From Brevibacillus dissolubilis (GTDB lineage Bacteria; Bacillota; Bacilli; Brevibacillales; Brevibacillaceae): a DNA stretch of 64,000 bases. The position numbers were made by a program, and so were the translations under genes. Positions 9,300 through 18,300 of this stretch are shown here, in pieces. Positions within the stretch are counted from its first letter, which is position 1; every line of letters starts with the position of its first letter. A model generated the notes under the pieces. The model saw only the letters and a program-made list of their open reading frames with translations, did no database searches and had not been told where the DNA came from. Location: the NCBI RefSeq assembly GCF_006170445.1, contig NZ_VCNA01000001.1, positions 186,001-250,000 of the forward strand, given 5' to 3'.

Positions 9300-10589
9300 A
9301 TGAAAAAGGCTTTTCAAGCTTTGTCTCTAGCAAGTCTGATGCTCTCGATTTTCCCTACTATGGTATCTGCCTCCGGCGAAGAGATTCAAACAAATGATGT
9401 GACCTCTGAGATGAAGAGTACACTTTTACACAACGGAAAGAGTAAGATAAAAGATCTGCTTCAGTCAGAGGGCTCTGGAGACCTTGGCGTTGTAGCAAAT
9501 GCCAGTACGGTACAATATGCGAATGTCTTTGACTATTCGGATCGTGATATAGCCAAGTCTGTTAAGCAGACGAGCGACGGAGGATATGTTTTTGTAGGTG
9601 AAACGAAAGCTTTAGGAAATAGAGATATCTTATTTGTGAAAACAGATGCCGCTCTTAACCTCCAATGGGCGTATGCACTGGGAGGAACATCGATCGAGGA
9701 TGGAGCAGAAGTAAGACAGACGAGCGATGGTGGCTACATAATTGCTGGGACAAGCAATGCATCAGGTACTAATGATTTTTATCTTATCAAGACGGATGCC
9801 ACTGGGGCAGTCCAATGGTCGAAAACATATGGAGGTACCCTCTACGAGCAAGCTGAGGCCATGGAAATTGGACCAGATGGCGGGTATATTGTTGTCGGAC
9901 AGAAGTCGGAAGCCTACGGTAATTATGATTCATACATGCTAAAAGTAGATTCGAGTGGAAACGTTCAATGGACGAAAACGTTAGGACAAACCGGTAAAGA
10001 TGATGGTTTTCACGCAGTCAGCGTAACACCAGATGGCGGGTATGTAGCAGCCGGGCATCAAGTGGTCCAGGAATCAACAAGCACAAGTGCAGGCTATGGC
10101 TATATCGCAAAAGTGACAGGTACTGGCGCAACTGTGTTCTCTACAACGCTGGGCCGCACCGCATACTTCAGTGGAGTGACAGCTACATCCACTGGATACT
10201 ATGCAGTTGGTAATATCTCTGTCAATTCCACTACCAACCCGATCGACATGTTCGCTGCGAAAGTGAGTACAACTGGTACTACCAACTGGACTCGTTCCTT
10301 CAATTATACCAAGGCAGATGATGCCGCTGACATAAAAGTAGCAGCGGATGGTAATCTGATTATTACAGGCATGACGACTCCAGGAAACGTAGGAGCAGAG
10401 GACATGCTGGTGGGCAAAATGAACACAAGCGGAACGATGCTATGGGCACAGACTCTGGATTTTGGCGGTACAGGTGAGCATGGTCGCAGTGTAGCCGTCA
10501 CAAATGATGGAGGATATGTGCTTGCAGGATCATACAGCAATGCGAGTGAAATGTATGATGCTCTGCTTGTGAAATTGTCAATGGATTAA
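9300..10589 (+). CDS. Secreted seven-repeat, propeller-like protein
   Basis: A 429-residue exported protein. The ATG at 9300 follows AAGGGAGA and starts a classical signal peptide (KK, hydrophobic core, cleavage after VSA near residue 25). After a polar linker the mature part has seven similar units of about 50 residues. Each is centred on a variant of (T/P)(S/P)DGGY(V/I)xxG: TSDGGYVFVG, TSDGGYIIAG, GPDGGYIVVG, TPDGGYVAAG, TSTGYYAVG, AADGNLIITG and TNDGGYVLAG. Each is followed by a strand ending in (V/I)KxD and a Trp-containing strand. Seven such units suggest a closed seven-bladed beta-propeller. No catalytic site is visible; ligand binding or cell-surface work is a guess. It is monocistronic, bounded by terminators. 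Confidence 0.85.
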   Translation: MKKAFQALSLASLMLSIFPTMVSASGEEIQTNDVTSEMKSTLLHNGKSKIKDLLQSEGSGDLGVVANASTVQYANVFDYSDRDIAKSVKQTSDGGYVFVGETKALGNRDILFVKTDAALNLQWAYALGGTSIEDGAEVRQTSDGGYIIAGTSNASGTNDFYLIKTDATGAVQWSKTYGGTLYEQAEAMEIGPDGGYIVVGQKSEAYGNYDSYMLKVDSSGNVQWTKTLGQTGKDDGFHAVSVTPDGGYVAAGHQVVQESTSTSAGYGYIAKVTGTGATVFSTTLGRTAYFSGVTATSTGYYAVGNISVNSTTNPIDMFAAKVSTTGTTNWTRSFNYTKADDAADIKVAADGNLIITGMTTPGNVGAEDMLVGKMNTSGTMLWAQTLDFGGTGEHGRSVAVTNDGGYVLAGSYSNASEMYDALLVKLSMD

Positions 10590-10606
10590 GATAACCAGTA
10601 AGATGT

Positions 10607-10710
10607 AAAAAAGGTTTCATCCCCCGATAGGAACATCTTTTTCGAACCCACCCCTTGACGCATTGGTGGACAGAAAGATAATCTTCGGGGATGAAACCTT
10701 TTATTTTTTA
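10607..10710. terminator. Bidirectional terminator with long loop
   Basis: AAAGGTTTCATCCCC and GGGGATGAAACCTTT form a 15-base inverted repeat around a loop of about 50 bases, with A-rich and T-rich flanks on opposite sides (TTTATTTTTT on the + strand). It lies between convergent genes and can serve both. Confidence 0.75.
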
Positions 10711-10718
10711 GCGGGTCT

Positions 10719-11249
10719 CTAGCTACGGAAAATCACTGACCAATAAGACCTTCCATCCCGTGTTTGGGAAAGTCCAACACCCATGTAAGTAAAACTGGGG
10801 TTCAAAATATTCTCTCTATGGCCCCATGTGCTGACATTCATCCACCAATTCACTGCTTCGGACATGGAACCCGGTTGCCCGCAATAAATGATCCAACCAA
10901 ATCTGGATGCCGTAATACCTGCGTCCTGTAACATTTTACCCTCGTCTCCACCAAAAGTAGAGCTGTAATGTTCACAACGTCCAGTCGCAGCCATGTCCGT
11001 TGCCTTTGATCTGGCGACTCTCGTTAACCGTTCATCTATCAATAAAGGATTTCTCCCAGCTCTTTGTCTTTCTTGATTGATACTGTTTATCATTTGTTGT
11101 TCAAATGTACCATAGGGGGAATAACGGTGAATGGGGAAACGGGGCAGGCGAGGCACAAAGGGCGGAACTTGAGTTGGATAAGGAAAATGATATGGTGCTG
11201 CATAATGGTAGGTATCATAAGGATGATGGTAAAAAGCGGGGTGATACAT
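10719..11249 (-). CDS. CAP (SCP/PR1)-domain protein with His/Tyr/Pro-rich N-terminus
   Basis: A 176-residue protein. The start at 11249 is set by GGAGGAG eight bases upstream on this strand; longer open frame upstream has no ribosome site. Residues 1-50 are unusually rich in His, Tyr and Pro (MYHPAFYHHPYDTYHY) and there is no signal peptide. From about residue 58 a CAP domain follows: MINSINQERQRAGRNPL, then ARSKATDMAATGRCEH, and WGHRENILNPSFTYMGVG. The family includes B. subtilis YkwD and spore-associated paralogues; the N-terminal composition resembles spore coat proteins, so a role in the spore is a reasonable guess. Function of bacterial CAP domains is mostly unknown. Confidence 0.85.
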   Translation of the reverse strand: MYHPAFYHHPYDTYHYAAPYHFPYPTQVPPFVPRLPRFPIHRYSPYGTFEQQMINSINQERQRAGRNPLLIDERLTRVARSKATDMAATGRCEHYSSTFGGDEGKMLQDAGITASRFGWIIYCGQPGSMSEAVNWWMNVSTWGHRENILNPSFTYMGVGLSQTRDGRSYWSVIFRS

Positions 11250-11494
11250 GCGTGATCTCCTCCACAAATGTAATGTAGGTACTTCACTGCATATGCTATG
11301 CGTAATCAAGAATAGAGGAGTCTGTCTGTTGTTAGACATTTCCAGTCGCTTGCCGGTTCTGGTCTTCGAGTCGCTAGTTCGAAATAGCAGCTTTTGCGAA
11401 TGGTCGTTCAGGCATAGAAGGCTATTCGAAAAAAACCAGTAGTTCAAACGACTTATGCATGTTAGTCTGTAGATTGGAGGTGTTTATACTAAAA

Positions 11495-11941
11495 ATGTTA
11501 TACATACTAAAATTATTCTTCAAAACCATTTGGGTTACGATCATCGCTTTGTTCTTTATGGGAATTGTTGGGAGTATTGCGATCATCGTATTTTGTCTTA
11601 CGATATCCTTTGCCTTTTCTCTGGATGCTGATGCCGTATACTATTATTCTCGGTATTTCTTTTACCCCGCCGCCTTTCTCATCGGATTTCGGGCGGAATG
11701 GCGTGGTGGTATCGGCAAGGCGTTGTTTTTTTCAGGAGGCTCGGGACGATCCGTCTCCGCCGGCTCTTCATCTTCCTCTACAAGCGGCTCACGCCATTTT
11801 TCGTCAGGAGGAAGTAGAACTTCTTATTCGCAAAGATCGTCCTCCTATTATAAAAGCAAATCTCGTTCCACGAGCGATGACGATTGGGATGATGTTGACG
11901 ACGAAGAGTATGACGACGATTGGAGTTCCTACAGCTCCTAA
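11495..11941 (+). CDS. Small membrane protein with Ser-rich and acidic tail
   Basis: I do not recognise a family. Two hydrophobic segments (about residues 3-45 and 52-62) precede a low-complexity tail: first Ser/Gly-rich with Arg, Tyr and Lys, then acidic (DDDWDDVDDEEYDDDW). The start is uncertain: GGAGGTG at 11476-11482 is rather far from the ATG at 11495, and an ATG at 11459 in the same frame has no ribosome site. The gene is transcribed divergently from the CAP protein and ends before a terminator at 12039. The Ser-rich/acidic tail could lie in the cytoplasm or at the surface. Confidence 0.6.
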   Translation: MLYILKLFFKTIWVTIIALFFMGIVGSIAIIVFCLTISFAFSLDADAVYYYSRYFFYPAAFLIGFRAEWRGGIGKALFFSGGSGRSVSAGSSSSSTSGSRHFSSGGSRTSYSQRSSSYYKSKSRSTSDDDWDDVDDEEYDDDWSSYSS

Positions 11942-12038
11942 GGGGAGTTACGGCGTACCGTTGGCAATCACACTGTACAGAGATAGAGGGGGACGCCCCC
12001 GGATTTTACCTTCCAAAGCTGCGTCCTGCTAAATATGT

Positions 12039-12072
12039 GAAAGCCCGCCAAGCGATTTGGCGGGCTTTTTCA
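12039..12072. terminator. Bidirectional terminator between convergent genes
   Basis: GTGAAAGCCCGCCA / TGGCGGGCTTTTTCAC is a near-perfect inverted repeat with a 7-base loop and a T run on the + strand. It separates the small membrane protein from the SstT gene reading towards it. Confidence 0.85.
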
Positions 12073-12155
12073 CCAGTTATTGAGTTAGCGACCGCTATGG
12101 AGATCTGTCGCAAGGACTTCTGAGGCTCTGAAACTCTGAAGCGATGGTTTCTTCC

Positions 12156-13394
12156 TTATGCCGCTTTAGAGAAAGTTATTTTCTTTCCTTTTTTACGCCA
12201 CTCTTTATATTCAGCTGTTGCTGTGAAAAGAACGTCGGAAGAGGAGTTAAGTGCTGTTTCAAAGGAGTCTTGCAACACACCGATAATAAAGCCGACTCCG
12301 ACTACCTGCATGGCCACTTCATTTGGAATACCGAATAAGCTGCATGCCAGAGGAATCAGTAATAATGATCCACCAGCTACGCCTGAAGCACCGCAAGCAC
12401 AAATAGCAGATACTACGCTAAGGAGGATGGCAGTAGGGATATCAACTTGAATACCAAGTGTATGAACCGCTGCAAGGGTCAAAACAGAAATCGTAACAGC
12501 CGCACCAGCCATATTGATCGTAGCCCCTAATGGAATCGATACGGAATAACTATCCTTATTCAAACCAAGACTTTCACATAATTTCATATTCACTGGAATG
12601 TTTGAAGCCGAGCTGCGTGTAAAGAATGCGGTAATGCCGCTTTCCTTCATGCACTTGATCACAAGCGGGTAAGGGTTTTGTCTGATCGCTGCATATACAA
12701 TGAGTGGATTGACAACCAGAGCCACGAAGAACATACAACCAATCAATACCGCAAGTAATTTCGCATAACCGAGTAACGCATCCAATCCATTTGCCGTAAT
12801 CGAATCAAATACAAGACCCATGATTCCGAGTGGTGCACACTTAATGACCCAGCTGACCAATGTCGAAACCGCATCTGAAATATTACTAATCATCGTTTTT
12901 GTCGAATCAGCGGCATTTCGTAAAGCCAAACCGAGAAGGACAGCCCAAGACAGAATACCGATATAGTTCGCATTCGCAATGGCATTAACCGGGTTATCAA
13001 CCACATTCAACAGCAAGGACTTGAGCACCTCTACTACATCGCTAGGAGGCGTCACACCTTCTGCTCCCTTTGTAAGTGTTAAGCCTACAGGGAAAATAAA
13101 GCTTACAATAACGGCGATTGCTCCAGCTAAAAAGGTTCCTAAAAGGTATAAGAAGATGATCGATTTCATATTCGTTTGGTGCCCACTTTTGTGCTGAGCG
13201 ATGGCTGACATAACCAAGAAGAGTACCAACACAGGGGCGATTGCTTTTAAAGCGCCTACAAATAAAGAACCTAAAACGACTACAGGTGTTGCTGCTTCGG
13301 GAACCGTTACAGCCAGGATGATCCCAATAATCAAACCTAGTATGATTTGTTTTACCAGACTCCATTGACCTAGCTTTTTCAGTAAGCTTTTCAT
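12156..13394 (-). CDS. sstT: Serine/threonine:sodium symporter SstT
   Basis: A 412-residue member of the dicarboxylate/amino acid:cation symporter (DAACS) family. The start at 13394 is set by AAAGGGAGAA before ATG, giving [17 protein letters not shown], which matches the family; an upstream ATG at 13478 is an artefact. Visible family features are the serine-rich re-entrant loop [13 protein letters not shown], the [10 protein letters not shown] motif and a second re-entrant loop with [15 protein letters not shown]. It takes up Ser and Thr with Na+ in the inner membrane. It is monocistronic. Thr uptake would feed IlvA-type threonine deamination encoded 5 kb away, but a regulatory link is not visible. 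Confidence 0.95.
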   Translation of the reverse strand: MKSLLKKLGQWSLVKQIILGLIIGIILAVTVPEAATPVVVLGSLFVGALKAIAPVLVLFLVMSAIAQHKSGHQTNMKSIIFLYLLGTFLAGAIAVIVSFIFPVGLTLTKGAEGVTPPSDVVEVLKSLLLNVVDNPVNAIANANYIGILSWAVLLGLALRNAADSTKTMISNISDAVSTLVSWVIKCAPLGIMGLVFDSITANGLDALLGYAKLLAVLIGCMFFVALVVNPLIVYAAIRQNPYPLVIKCMKESGITAFFTRSSASNIPVNMKLCESLGLNKDSYSVSIPLGATINMAGAAVTISVLTLAAVHTLGIQVDIPTAILLSVVSAICACGASGVAGGSLLLIPLACSLFGIPNEVAMQVVGVGFIIGVLQDSFETALNSSSDVLFTATAEYKEWRKKGKKITFSKAA

Positions 13395-13505
13395 AGATTT
13401 TCTCCCTTTAGATAGAATAAGTTTCTGTATGATTTCATTTCTTCGATGGATGGCCATGCTTAACACTGTCCATTCCATAAAGAAAAATAAACACCTCTAT
13501 ACTGA

Positions 13506-13533
13506 ATTATAATGTATTTTTGATATTGTACAA
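13506..13533 (-). promoter_or_regulatory. Candidate promoter of sstT
   Basis: On the minus strand TTGTAC and TATAAT are separated by 16 bases. The -10 box is perfect and the -35 box is weak. It leaves a leader of about 100 bases before the start at 13394. In the rest of the 373-base gap between sstT and nfo I see only the terminator at 13696-13747. Confidence 0.5.
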
Positions 13534-13695
13534 TCGAAAAATTTTTTTTATAAACAATCTCTTCTCGGTTGATTCGAATTTGAAGGAAATGGATGGCAAG
13601 ATAGAGAGGATATGGCGTGATTGGTTCTGACTTAGTTGAATTAGATACTATACCTGCAAATATAAGTAATTGATAGGAAATGCTCTTATTGGTTA

Positions 13696-13747
13696 AAGAA
13701 AAAACAGCAACAAGCTCTCCAGGTGATGTGAAGGGCTTGTTGCTGTT
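13696..13747 (-). terminator. Terminator of nfo
   Basis: Read on the minus strand, AACAGCAACAAGC / GCTTGTTGCTGTT forms a 13-base stem followed by six T. It lies just after the nfo stop. The loop carries a CTCTCC...GGGC core also found in hairpins at 22024 and 63907. Confidence 0.85.
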
Positions 13748-13767
13748 ACAAATCAGTGTGATATGAA

Positions 13768-14892
13768 TCAACCGGAAAACACTTGCTTGCCGGCCAACCA
13801 GGCGCTCAACCGGTGATTGATCTGCTCTTCGCTGAGATCTTCGAACAGTCTCGCTTCCTCGATCATGTCATACAAGCGCTCCATCGGCTCGCGGGGGTCC
13901 GCTTTCCTCGCTTTGGCGTCTTTCTTAAGCAGCTCCCATGTGCTGACCACAAACAGGCGATTGTCAATGTCTTGCTTGCGGAAAAAGAACTCCAGCCGCT
14001 CTACATGATCAAGAAAATCGCTGCCGAGCCGACTTTCGACGTTACCGTTCAACAAAGCAATTTCTACCTCATACATCGGGCGTTCCTTGCCGTCAACCTT
14101 CCCAATCCATGGCGTCTCCAGAATGAGTGGCAGATGGCGGATTTTCTCGTGATGCGCGATATATTTCATCGCATCAAAGCCGATCAGTCCGGCGCCTACA
14201 GGTGCATGGCGGTCTTTTTTGGCACCGCGGATGTTCTTACTGTCGTTTAGGTGAACGACGGCCAGCCGATCCAAGCCGATGACCCGGTCGAATTGGTCAA
14301 GAACACCGTCAAAGTCGTGGACGATATCATAGCCTGCATCGTGAATATGGCAGGTATCCATACATACTGTCAGCCGGCGATTGTCTTCGACTTTGTCCAT
14401 GATTGCCGCGATTTCCTCGAAGCTGCGGCCGATTTCCGTCCCTTTGCCAGCCATCGTCTCCAGTGCGATATTCACACCTGTATCTTTGACGGCGCTCAAC
14501 ACTTCGTTAAGCCCTTCGGCGATTCGCGCAATGCCGTATTCTGCATCCTTGTCGGTGTATGCGCCAGGGTGGAGCACGATATTTTTCACGCCAAGGTAGT
14601 CTGTCCGGCGGATTTCTTCTTGCAAAAAGCGAACGGCAAGCTCGAACGTGTCTTCTTTATATGAACCGAGATTAATAATATAGGGTGCATGGACGACGAT
14701 CTCATCAATCCCGTGCTTTTCCATCACCGCTTTGCCTTCATCAACGAATTGATCCTCAATTGGTTTTCGTCGCGTATTTTGGGGTGCCCCCGTATATACC
14801 ATGAACGTACTGGAGCCGTATGTAACAGCTTCTTCTGCCGCGTTCAACAATCCTTTGCCTGAGAACGATACGTGTGAGCCTATTTTCAACAT
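13768..14892 (-). CDS. nfo: Endonuclease IV (AP endonuclease) with C-terminal extension
   Basis: A 374-residue Nfo. The core, about residues 1-290, has the family's metal-binding stretches: [49 protein letters not shown] and LILETPW. It cuts the backbone at abasic sites in base-excision repair. Bacterial Nfo is usually about 280-300 residues; here some 80 extra residues follow ([16 protein letters not shown] to the end), mostly helical and charged, of unknown role. The ATG follows AGGAGG on this strand. The gene stands alone, divergent from the T-box/ilv unit. Confidence 0.93.
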   Translation of the reverse strand: MLKIGSHVSFSGKGLLNAAEEAVTYGSSTFMVYTGAPQNTRRKPIEDQFVDEGKAVMEKHGIDEIVVHAPYIINLGSYKEDTFELAVRFLQEEIRRTDYLGVKNIVLHPGAYTDKDAEYGIARIAEGLNEVLSAVKDTGVNIALETMAGKGTEIGRSFEEIAAIMDKVEDNRRLTVCMDTCHIHDAGYDIVHDFDGVLDQFDRVIGLDRLAVVHLNDSKNIRGAKKDRHAPVGAGLIGFDAMKYIAHHEKIRHLPLILETPWIGKVDGKERPMYEVEIALLNGNVESRLGSDFLDHVERLEFFFRKQDIDNRLFVVSTWELLKKDAKARKADPREPMERLYDMIEEARLFEDLSEEQINHRLSAWLAGKQVFSG

Positions 14893-14918
14893 GGATAAGA
14901 ACCTCCTGATCTACTAAG

Positions 14919-14958
14919 AAAAGCGGACTTTTGTGGGTGGAAAGTACTTCCGCTTTTT
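14919..14958. terminator. Hairpin between nfo and the ilv promoter
   Basis: AAAAGCGGA / TCCGCTTTT form a 9-base stem with a 21-base loop and a T run on the + strand. It lies upstream of nfo and before the ilv promoter, so it may be a boundary or part of the nfo leader; no gene visibly ends here. Confidence 0.4.
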
Positions 14959-15033
14959 CATCATCCCATCGTCTAATAATAGTCTTTGATCGATTTCCGT
15001 TCAACCCTGAGTTGGAAAAGTTTCACCATTTGC

Positions 15034-15063
15034 TTGACAAACATCAACCGCCCTCTATATAAT
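15034..15063 (+). promoter_or_regulatory. Promoter of the T-box/ilv unit
   Basis: Perfect TTGACA and TATAAT boxes are separated by 18 bases. They lie about 60 bases upstream of the first T-box leader and about 1.2 kb upstream of ilvB, so the leader transcript passes through all three T-boxes. Confidence 0.85.
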
Positions 15064-15119
15064 CAATTTCAAAATTAAGGTTACAAAATCACCTGACGAA
15101 ATAAATGATCCTGTTACGA

Positions 15120-15492
15120 TAATGAGCGTAGAAGAGGACGAGTAGAATAAGGCTCTGATGCCCAGAGAGCCGTCCCCAGAGCTGCAAGGACGGTCATCAC
15201 CCTGATTCGAAAATCACCTCGGAGCTTTGTCTGCGAACGGCACGGTGGGTCTGTGAAGCCTTCACCCGTGAATCAGTAGTGGACAACGAAGTGGTTCCCG
15301 TTACCGGACCGAAGTAGGAGCAGCTGATGACGTTTGATATATCAGCGACCGACTTCCCAAGTCCGCCTTTTGCAAAATAGGCGGAGAAGCTGAGTGGTAC
15401 CGCGAGACTCTCGCCTCAGCAACCGATGGAGTATACATTGTGCGTGTGGACAATGTCGCCAAGCGGTTGTGTGAGGTGGGAGTTTTTCTTTT
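15120..15492 (+). promoter_or_regulatory. T-box leader 1 (candidate tRNA-Ile sensor)
   Basis: Stem I elements include AGAGAGCC and GCAAGGACGG; the candidate specifier is ATC (Ile) at 15213-15215 within GAAAATCACC. The T-box sequence TGGTACCGCG at 15395-15404 sits in the antiterminator GCTGAG / CTCAGC. The competing terminator pairs CTCGCCTCAGCAACCG with CGGTTGTGTGAGGTGGGAG, then T run. Uncharged tRNA should prevent termination. The specifier is inferred from position, not from a computed fold. Confidence 0.9.
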
Positions 15493-15509
15493 GGAGCAAG
15501 ATGAATACC

Positions 15510-15878
15510 AAGCGTGGAAGAGGAAGAGTAAGATCAGGCCCTGATGTCAGAGAGCCGTCCCCAGTGCTGCAAGGACGGTCATCACCCTGATCTGAAAATC
15601 ACCTCGGAGCTTTGTCTGCGAACGACACGGTAGGTAGTGAAGCCTTCACCCGTGAATCAGTAGTGGACAACGAAGTGGTTCCCGTTACCGGACCGAAGTA
15701 GGAGCAGCTGATGACGCTTGCCGGATCAGCGACCGACTTCCCAAGTCCGCTTTTTGCAAAAAAGGTGGAGAAGCTGAGTGGTACCGCGAGACTCTCGCCT
15801 CAGCAACCGATGGAGTGTACATTGTGAGGATTAGACAATGTCGCCAAGCGGTTGTGTGAGGTGGGAGTTTTTCTTTTT
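15510..15878 (+). promoter_or_regulatory. T-box leader 2 (candidate tRNA-Ile sensor)
   Basis: Same order of elements as leader 1: candidate specifier ATC at 15598-15600, T-box sequence TGGTACCGCG at 15779-15788, and a terminator ending in the T run near 15868-15878. It has its own complete terminator/antiterminator pair, so it should act as an independent second gate. Confidence 0.9.
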
Positions 15879-15897
15879 GGAGCAAGATGAATACCAA

Positions 15898-16253
15898 GCG
15901 TGGAAGAGGAAGAGTAAGATTAGGCCCTGATGTCAGAGAGCCGTCCCCAGTGCTGCAAGGACGGTCATCACCCCGATCTGAAAATCACCTCGGAGCTTTG
16001 TCTGCGAACGACACGGTGGGTCAGTGAAGCCATCACCCGTGTACAAGTAGTGGACAACGAAGTGGTTCCCGTTACCGAACCGAAGTAGGAGCAGCTGATG
16101 ACAGATCAGCGACCGACTTCCCGAGTCCGCCTTTTGCAAAAAGGGTGGAGAAGCTGAGTGGTACCGCGAAACTCTCGCCTCAGCAACCGATGGAGTGAAC
16201 ATTGTGCGTGTGGACAATGTCGCCAAGCGGTTGCGTGAGGTGGGAGTTTTTTC
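15898..16253 (+). promoter_or_regulatory. T-box leader 3 (candidate tRNA-Ile sensor)
   Basis: Third copy: candidate specifier ATC at 15984-15986, T-box sequence TGGTACCGCG at 16159-16168, terminator T run at 16247-16252. It lacks a few bases present in the others (after GATGACAGATCAGC) but keeps all core elements. It ends 40 bases before the ilvB start. Confidence 0.9.
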
Positions 16254-16292
16254 GTTTTCACTATACATTTTTCCGTTGAGGGGTGGATTGAG

Positions 16293-18008
16293 ATGGAGAT
16301 GCAAGTACAGTCAGATGAGCAACGTGTAACCATGAGGGGGGCCGACATGGTGATTCATACGCTGAAACAATTGGGGGTCGATACCGTATTCGGCTACCCA
16401 GGTGGAGCGATTTTGCCGATTTATGATGCGCTTTATCAGAGTGGTGTGCGCCATGTGCTGACCAGACACGAACAAGCCGCCATCCATGCCGCCGAGGGAT
16501 ATGCCAGAGCAACGGGACGGACGGGAACGGTTTTGGCCACCTCGGGCCCTGGGGCGACGAATCTGGTGACGGGGATTGCCGATGCGTATATGGATTCGGT
16601 ACCGCTGGTGGTCATTACGGGGCAGGTCGCCTCGCCGTTGATCGGGACGGACGCTTTTCAGGAGGTGGATGTGATCGGGATCACCGCGCCTGTGACGAAA
16701 TACAGCTTTCAGGCGCGTACAGCCGAGGAGCTTCCCCGATTGCTGATGGAGGCTTATCATATCGCTTCCACGGGTCGACCGGGGCCTGTCCTCATCGATA
16801 TCCCCAAAGATATTGCGAGTACTGTATGCCCGTATCCTGCGGCGGTTCCCGTTGAGAGGCATATCGAGCTGACTGTACCAGAGCCAGATGCGGAACAGCT
16901 AGAACAGATCCGCCACCTCATCGCGCAATCCCGACGGCCGCTCCTATACATCGGTGGAGGGGTTGTGAGCGGGGAAGCGTCGGAGGAATTGCGCCAATTC
17001 GCGCAAGCGACCGGCATTCCCGTCTGTTCCACTTTGATGGGACTCGGCGCATTCCCGCCTGATCATCCGCTTTTTCTGGGGATGTTGGGGATGCACGGAA
17101 CCTACGCCGCCAATATGGCTGTGACGCATTGTGATCTTTTATTGGCGTTTGGTGTGCGTTTTGATGATCGGGTCACAGGTAAGCTGGAACGATTTTCACC
17201 ACAATCAACCAAGGTTCATATCGACATTGACCCGTCTGAGATCGGCAAAATCGTCTCGGTGGATGTATCGCTGGTCTGCGATGTGAAAAAAGCCCTACAG
17301 GAATTGGTGGTACAACCGCCTGTCACTCCGGATTGCGGGGAATGGCGCCAACAAGTGCGGGAGTGGGCGCAAGAATATCCGCTTTCGTTTACACAAGAGC
17401 AAGATCGTGGATTGAAGCCTCAGTTCGTGATTGACCTGCTCACCCGGATGACGGACAGCAACGCGATTGTCACGACAGAGGTGGGGCAGCATCAGATGTG
17501 GTCGGCCCATTTTTACCGTGCCAAAGAGCCCCGGACGTTCATCACTTCAGGTGGACTGGGGACGATGGGTTTTGGTTTCCCGGCGGCGATGGGGGCGCAA
17601 ATCGGTAAGCCCGAATCAACCGTGGTATGCGTGGCCGGAGACGCGTCGTTTCAGATGAACCTCCAAGAACTGCAGACGATTGCCGAGGGGAACATTCCGA
17701 TCAAGGTGTTCATCATCAACAACCGATTTTTAGGGATGGTTCGCCAATGGCAAGAGATGTTTTACGAGAACCGACTGTCCGAATCACAGATTTCCGGCCC
17801 TGATTTTGTCAAAGTTGCGGAGGCGTTTGGGGTAAAAGGATTGCGGGCGGCGACCTTGGCCGATGCGGGCAGGGTGATGCAAGAAGCGCTCGCCCATCCG
17901 GGTCCGGTTGTGGTCGACTTCATGGTGGAAGAGAGTGAAAATGTCTTTCCGATGGTACCACCGGGGAAAGCCAACAGCGAATTAGTCTTGAAGGGATGGG
18001 AAGAGTGA
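16293..18008 (+). CDS. ilvB: Acetolactate synthase, catalytic subunit
   Basis: A 571-residue thiamine-diphosphate enzyme that joins pyruvate with a second pyruvate or with 2-oxobutyrate, the first common step of Val/Leu and Ile synthesis. The catalytic Glu lies in TRHEQAAIHAAEGYAR near residue 54; the FAD/quinone-fold middle domain is present; the TPP/Mg site reads GDASFQMNLQEL, with Ala where many members have Gly. Other family stretches are GYPGGAILPIYD and TSGPGATNLVTG. The ATG follows GAGGGGTGG. Expression is gated by three T-boxes. The stop overlaps the small-subunit ATG by one base. ilvC, ilvD and leuA are not in the window. Confidence 0.95.
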   Translation: MEMQVQSDEQRVTMRGADMVIHTLKQLGVDTVFGYPGGAILPIYDALYQSGVRHVLTRHEQAAIHAAEGYARATGRTGTVLATSGPGATNLVTGIADAYMDSVPLVVITGQVASPLIGTDAFQEVDVIGITAPVTKYSFQARTAEELPRLLMEAYHIASTGRPGPVLIDIPKDIASTVCPYPAAVPVERHIELTVPEPDAEQLEQIRHLIAQSRRPLLYIGGGVVSGEASEELRQFAQATGIPVCSTLMGLGAFPPDHPLFLGMLGMHGTYAANMAVTHCDLLLAFGVRFDDRVTGKLERFSPQSTKVHIDIDPSEIGKIVSVDVSLVCDVKKALQELVVQPPVTPDCGEWRQQVREWAQEYPLSFTQEQDRGLKPQFVIDLLTRMTDSNAIVTTEVGQHQMWSAHFYRAKEPRTFITSGGLGTMGFGFPAAMGAQIGKPESTVVCVAGDASFQMNLQELQTIAEGNIPIKVFIINNRFLGMVRQWQEMFYENRLSESQISGPDFVKVAEAFGVKGLRAATLADAGRVMQEALAHPGPVVVDFMVEESENVFPMVPPGKANSELVLKGWEE

Positions 18009-18259
18009 TGGAGCATACATTTTTACTGACTGTGAACAATCATCCTGCTACATTTTTGCGGGTGATGGGAGTCTACTCCCGTCGTGGTCTGTTGATCGAC
18101 AGTATGACGATCAACCGGGGAGCGGCACCGGATGTATCCGATGTAAGCATCACAGTACAATGTGATTCCAGAATGGCAGAGAACCTGATCAAACAATTAG
18201 AAAAACAAATGGATGTAATCCAGGTCCGCAACGGCTCTGACAAAAGCTTGGCCTCATAA
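18008..18259 (+). CDS. ilvN: Acetolactate synthase, short regulatory (ACT) subunit
   Basis: An 83-residue single ACT domain (MEHTFLLTVNNHPATFLRVMGVYSRRGLLIDSM is split here by its helix; pattern NHPATFLRVMGVYSRRG is diagnostic). It binds the catalytic subunit and mediates activation and feedback control. The ATG at 18008 overlaps the ilvB stop (TGATG), implying coupling; the in-frame ATG at 17996 would overlap more and has no ribosome site. It has the size of enterobacterial IlvM/IlvN rather than the ~170-residue IlvH common in Bacillus. Confidence 0.9.
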   Translation: MEHTFLLTVNNHPATFLRVMGVYSRRGLLIDSMTINRGAAPDVSDVSITVQCDSRMAENLIKQLEKQMDVIQVRNGSDKSLAS

Positions 18260-18300
18260 CACATAGAGAAAAAGAAAACAAAACTAGGAGTGGAATAGAA

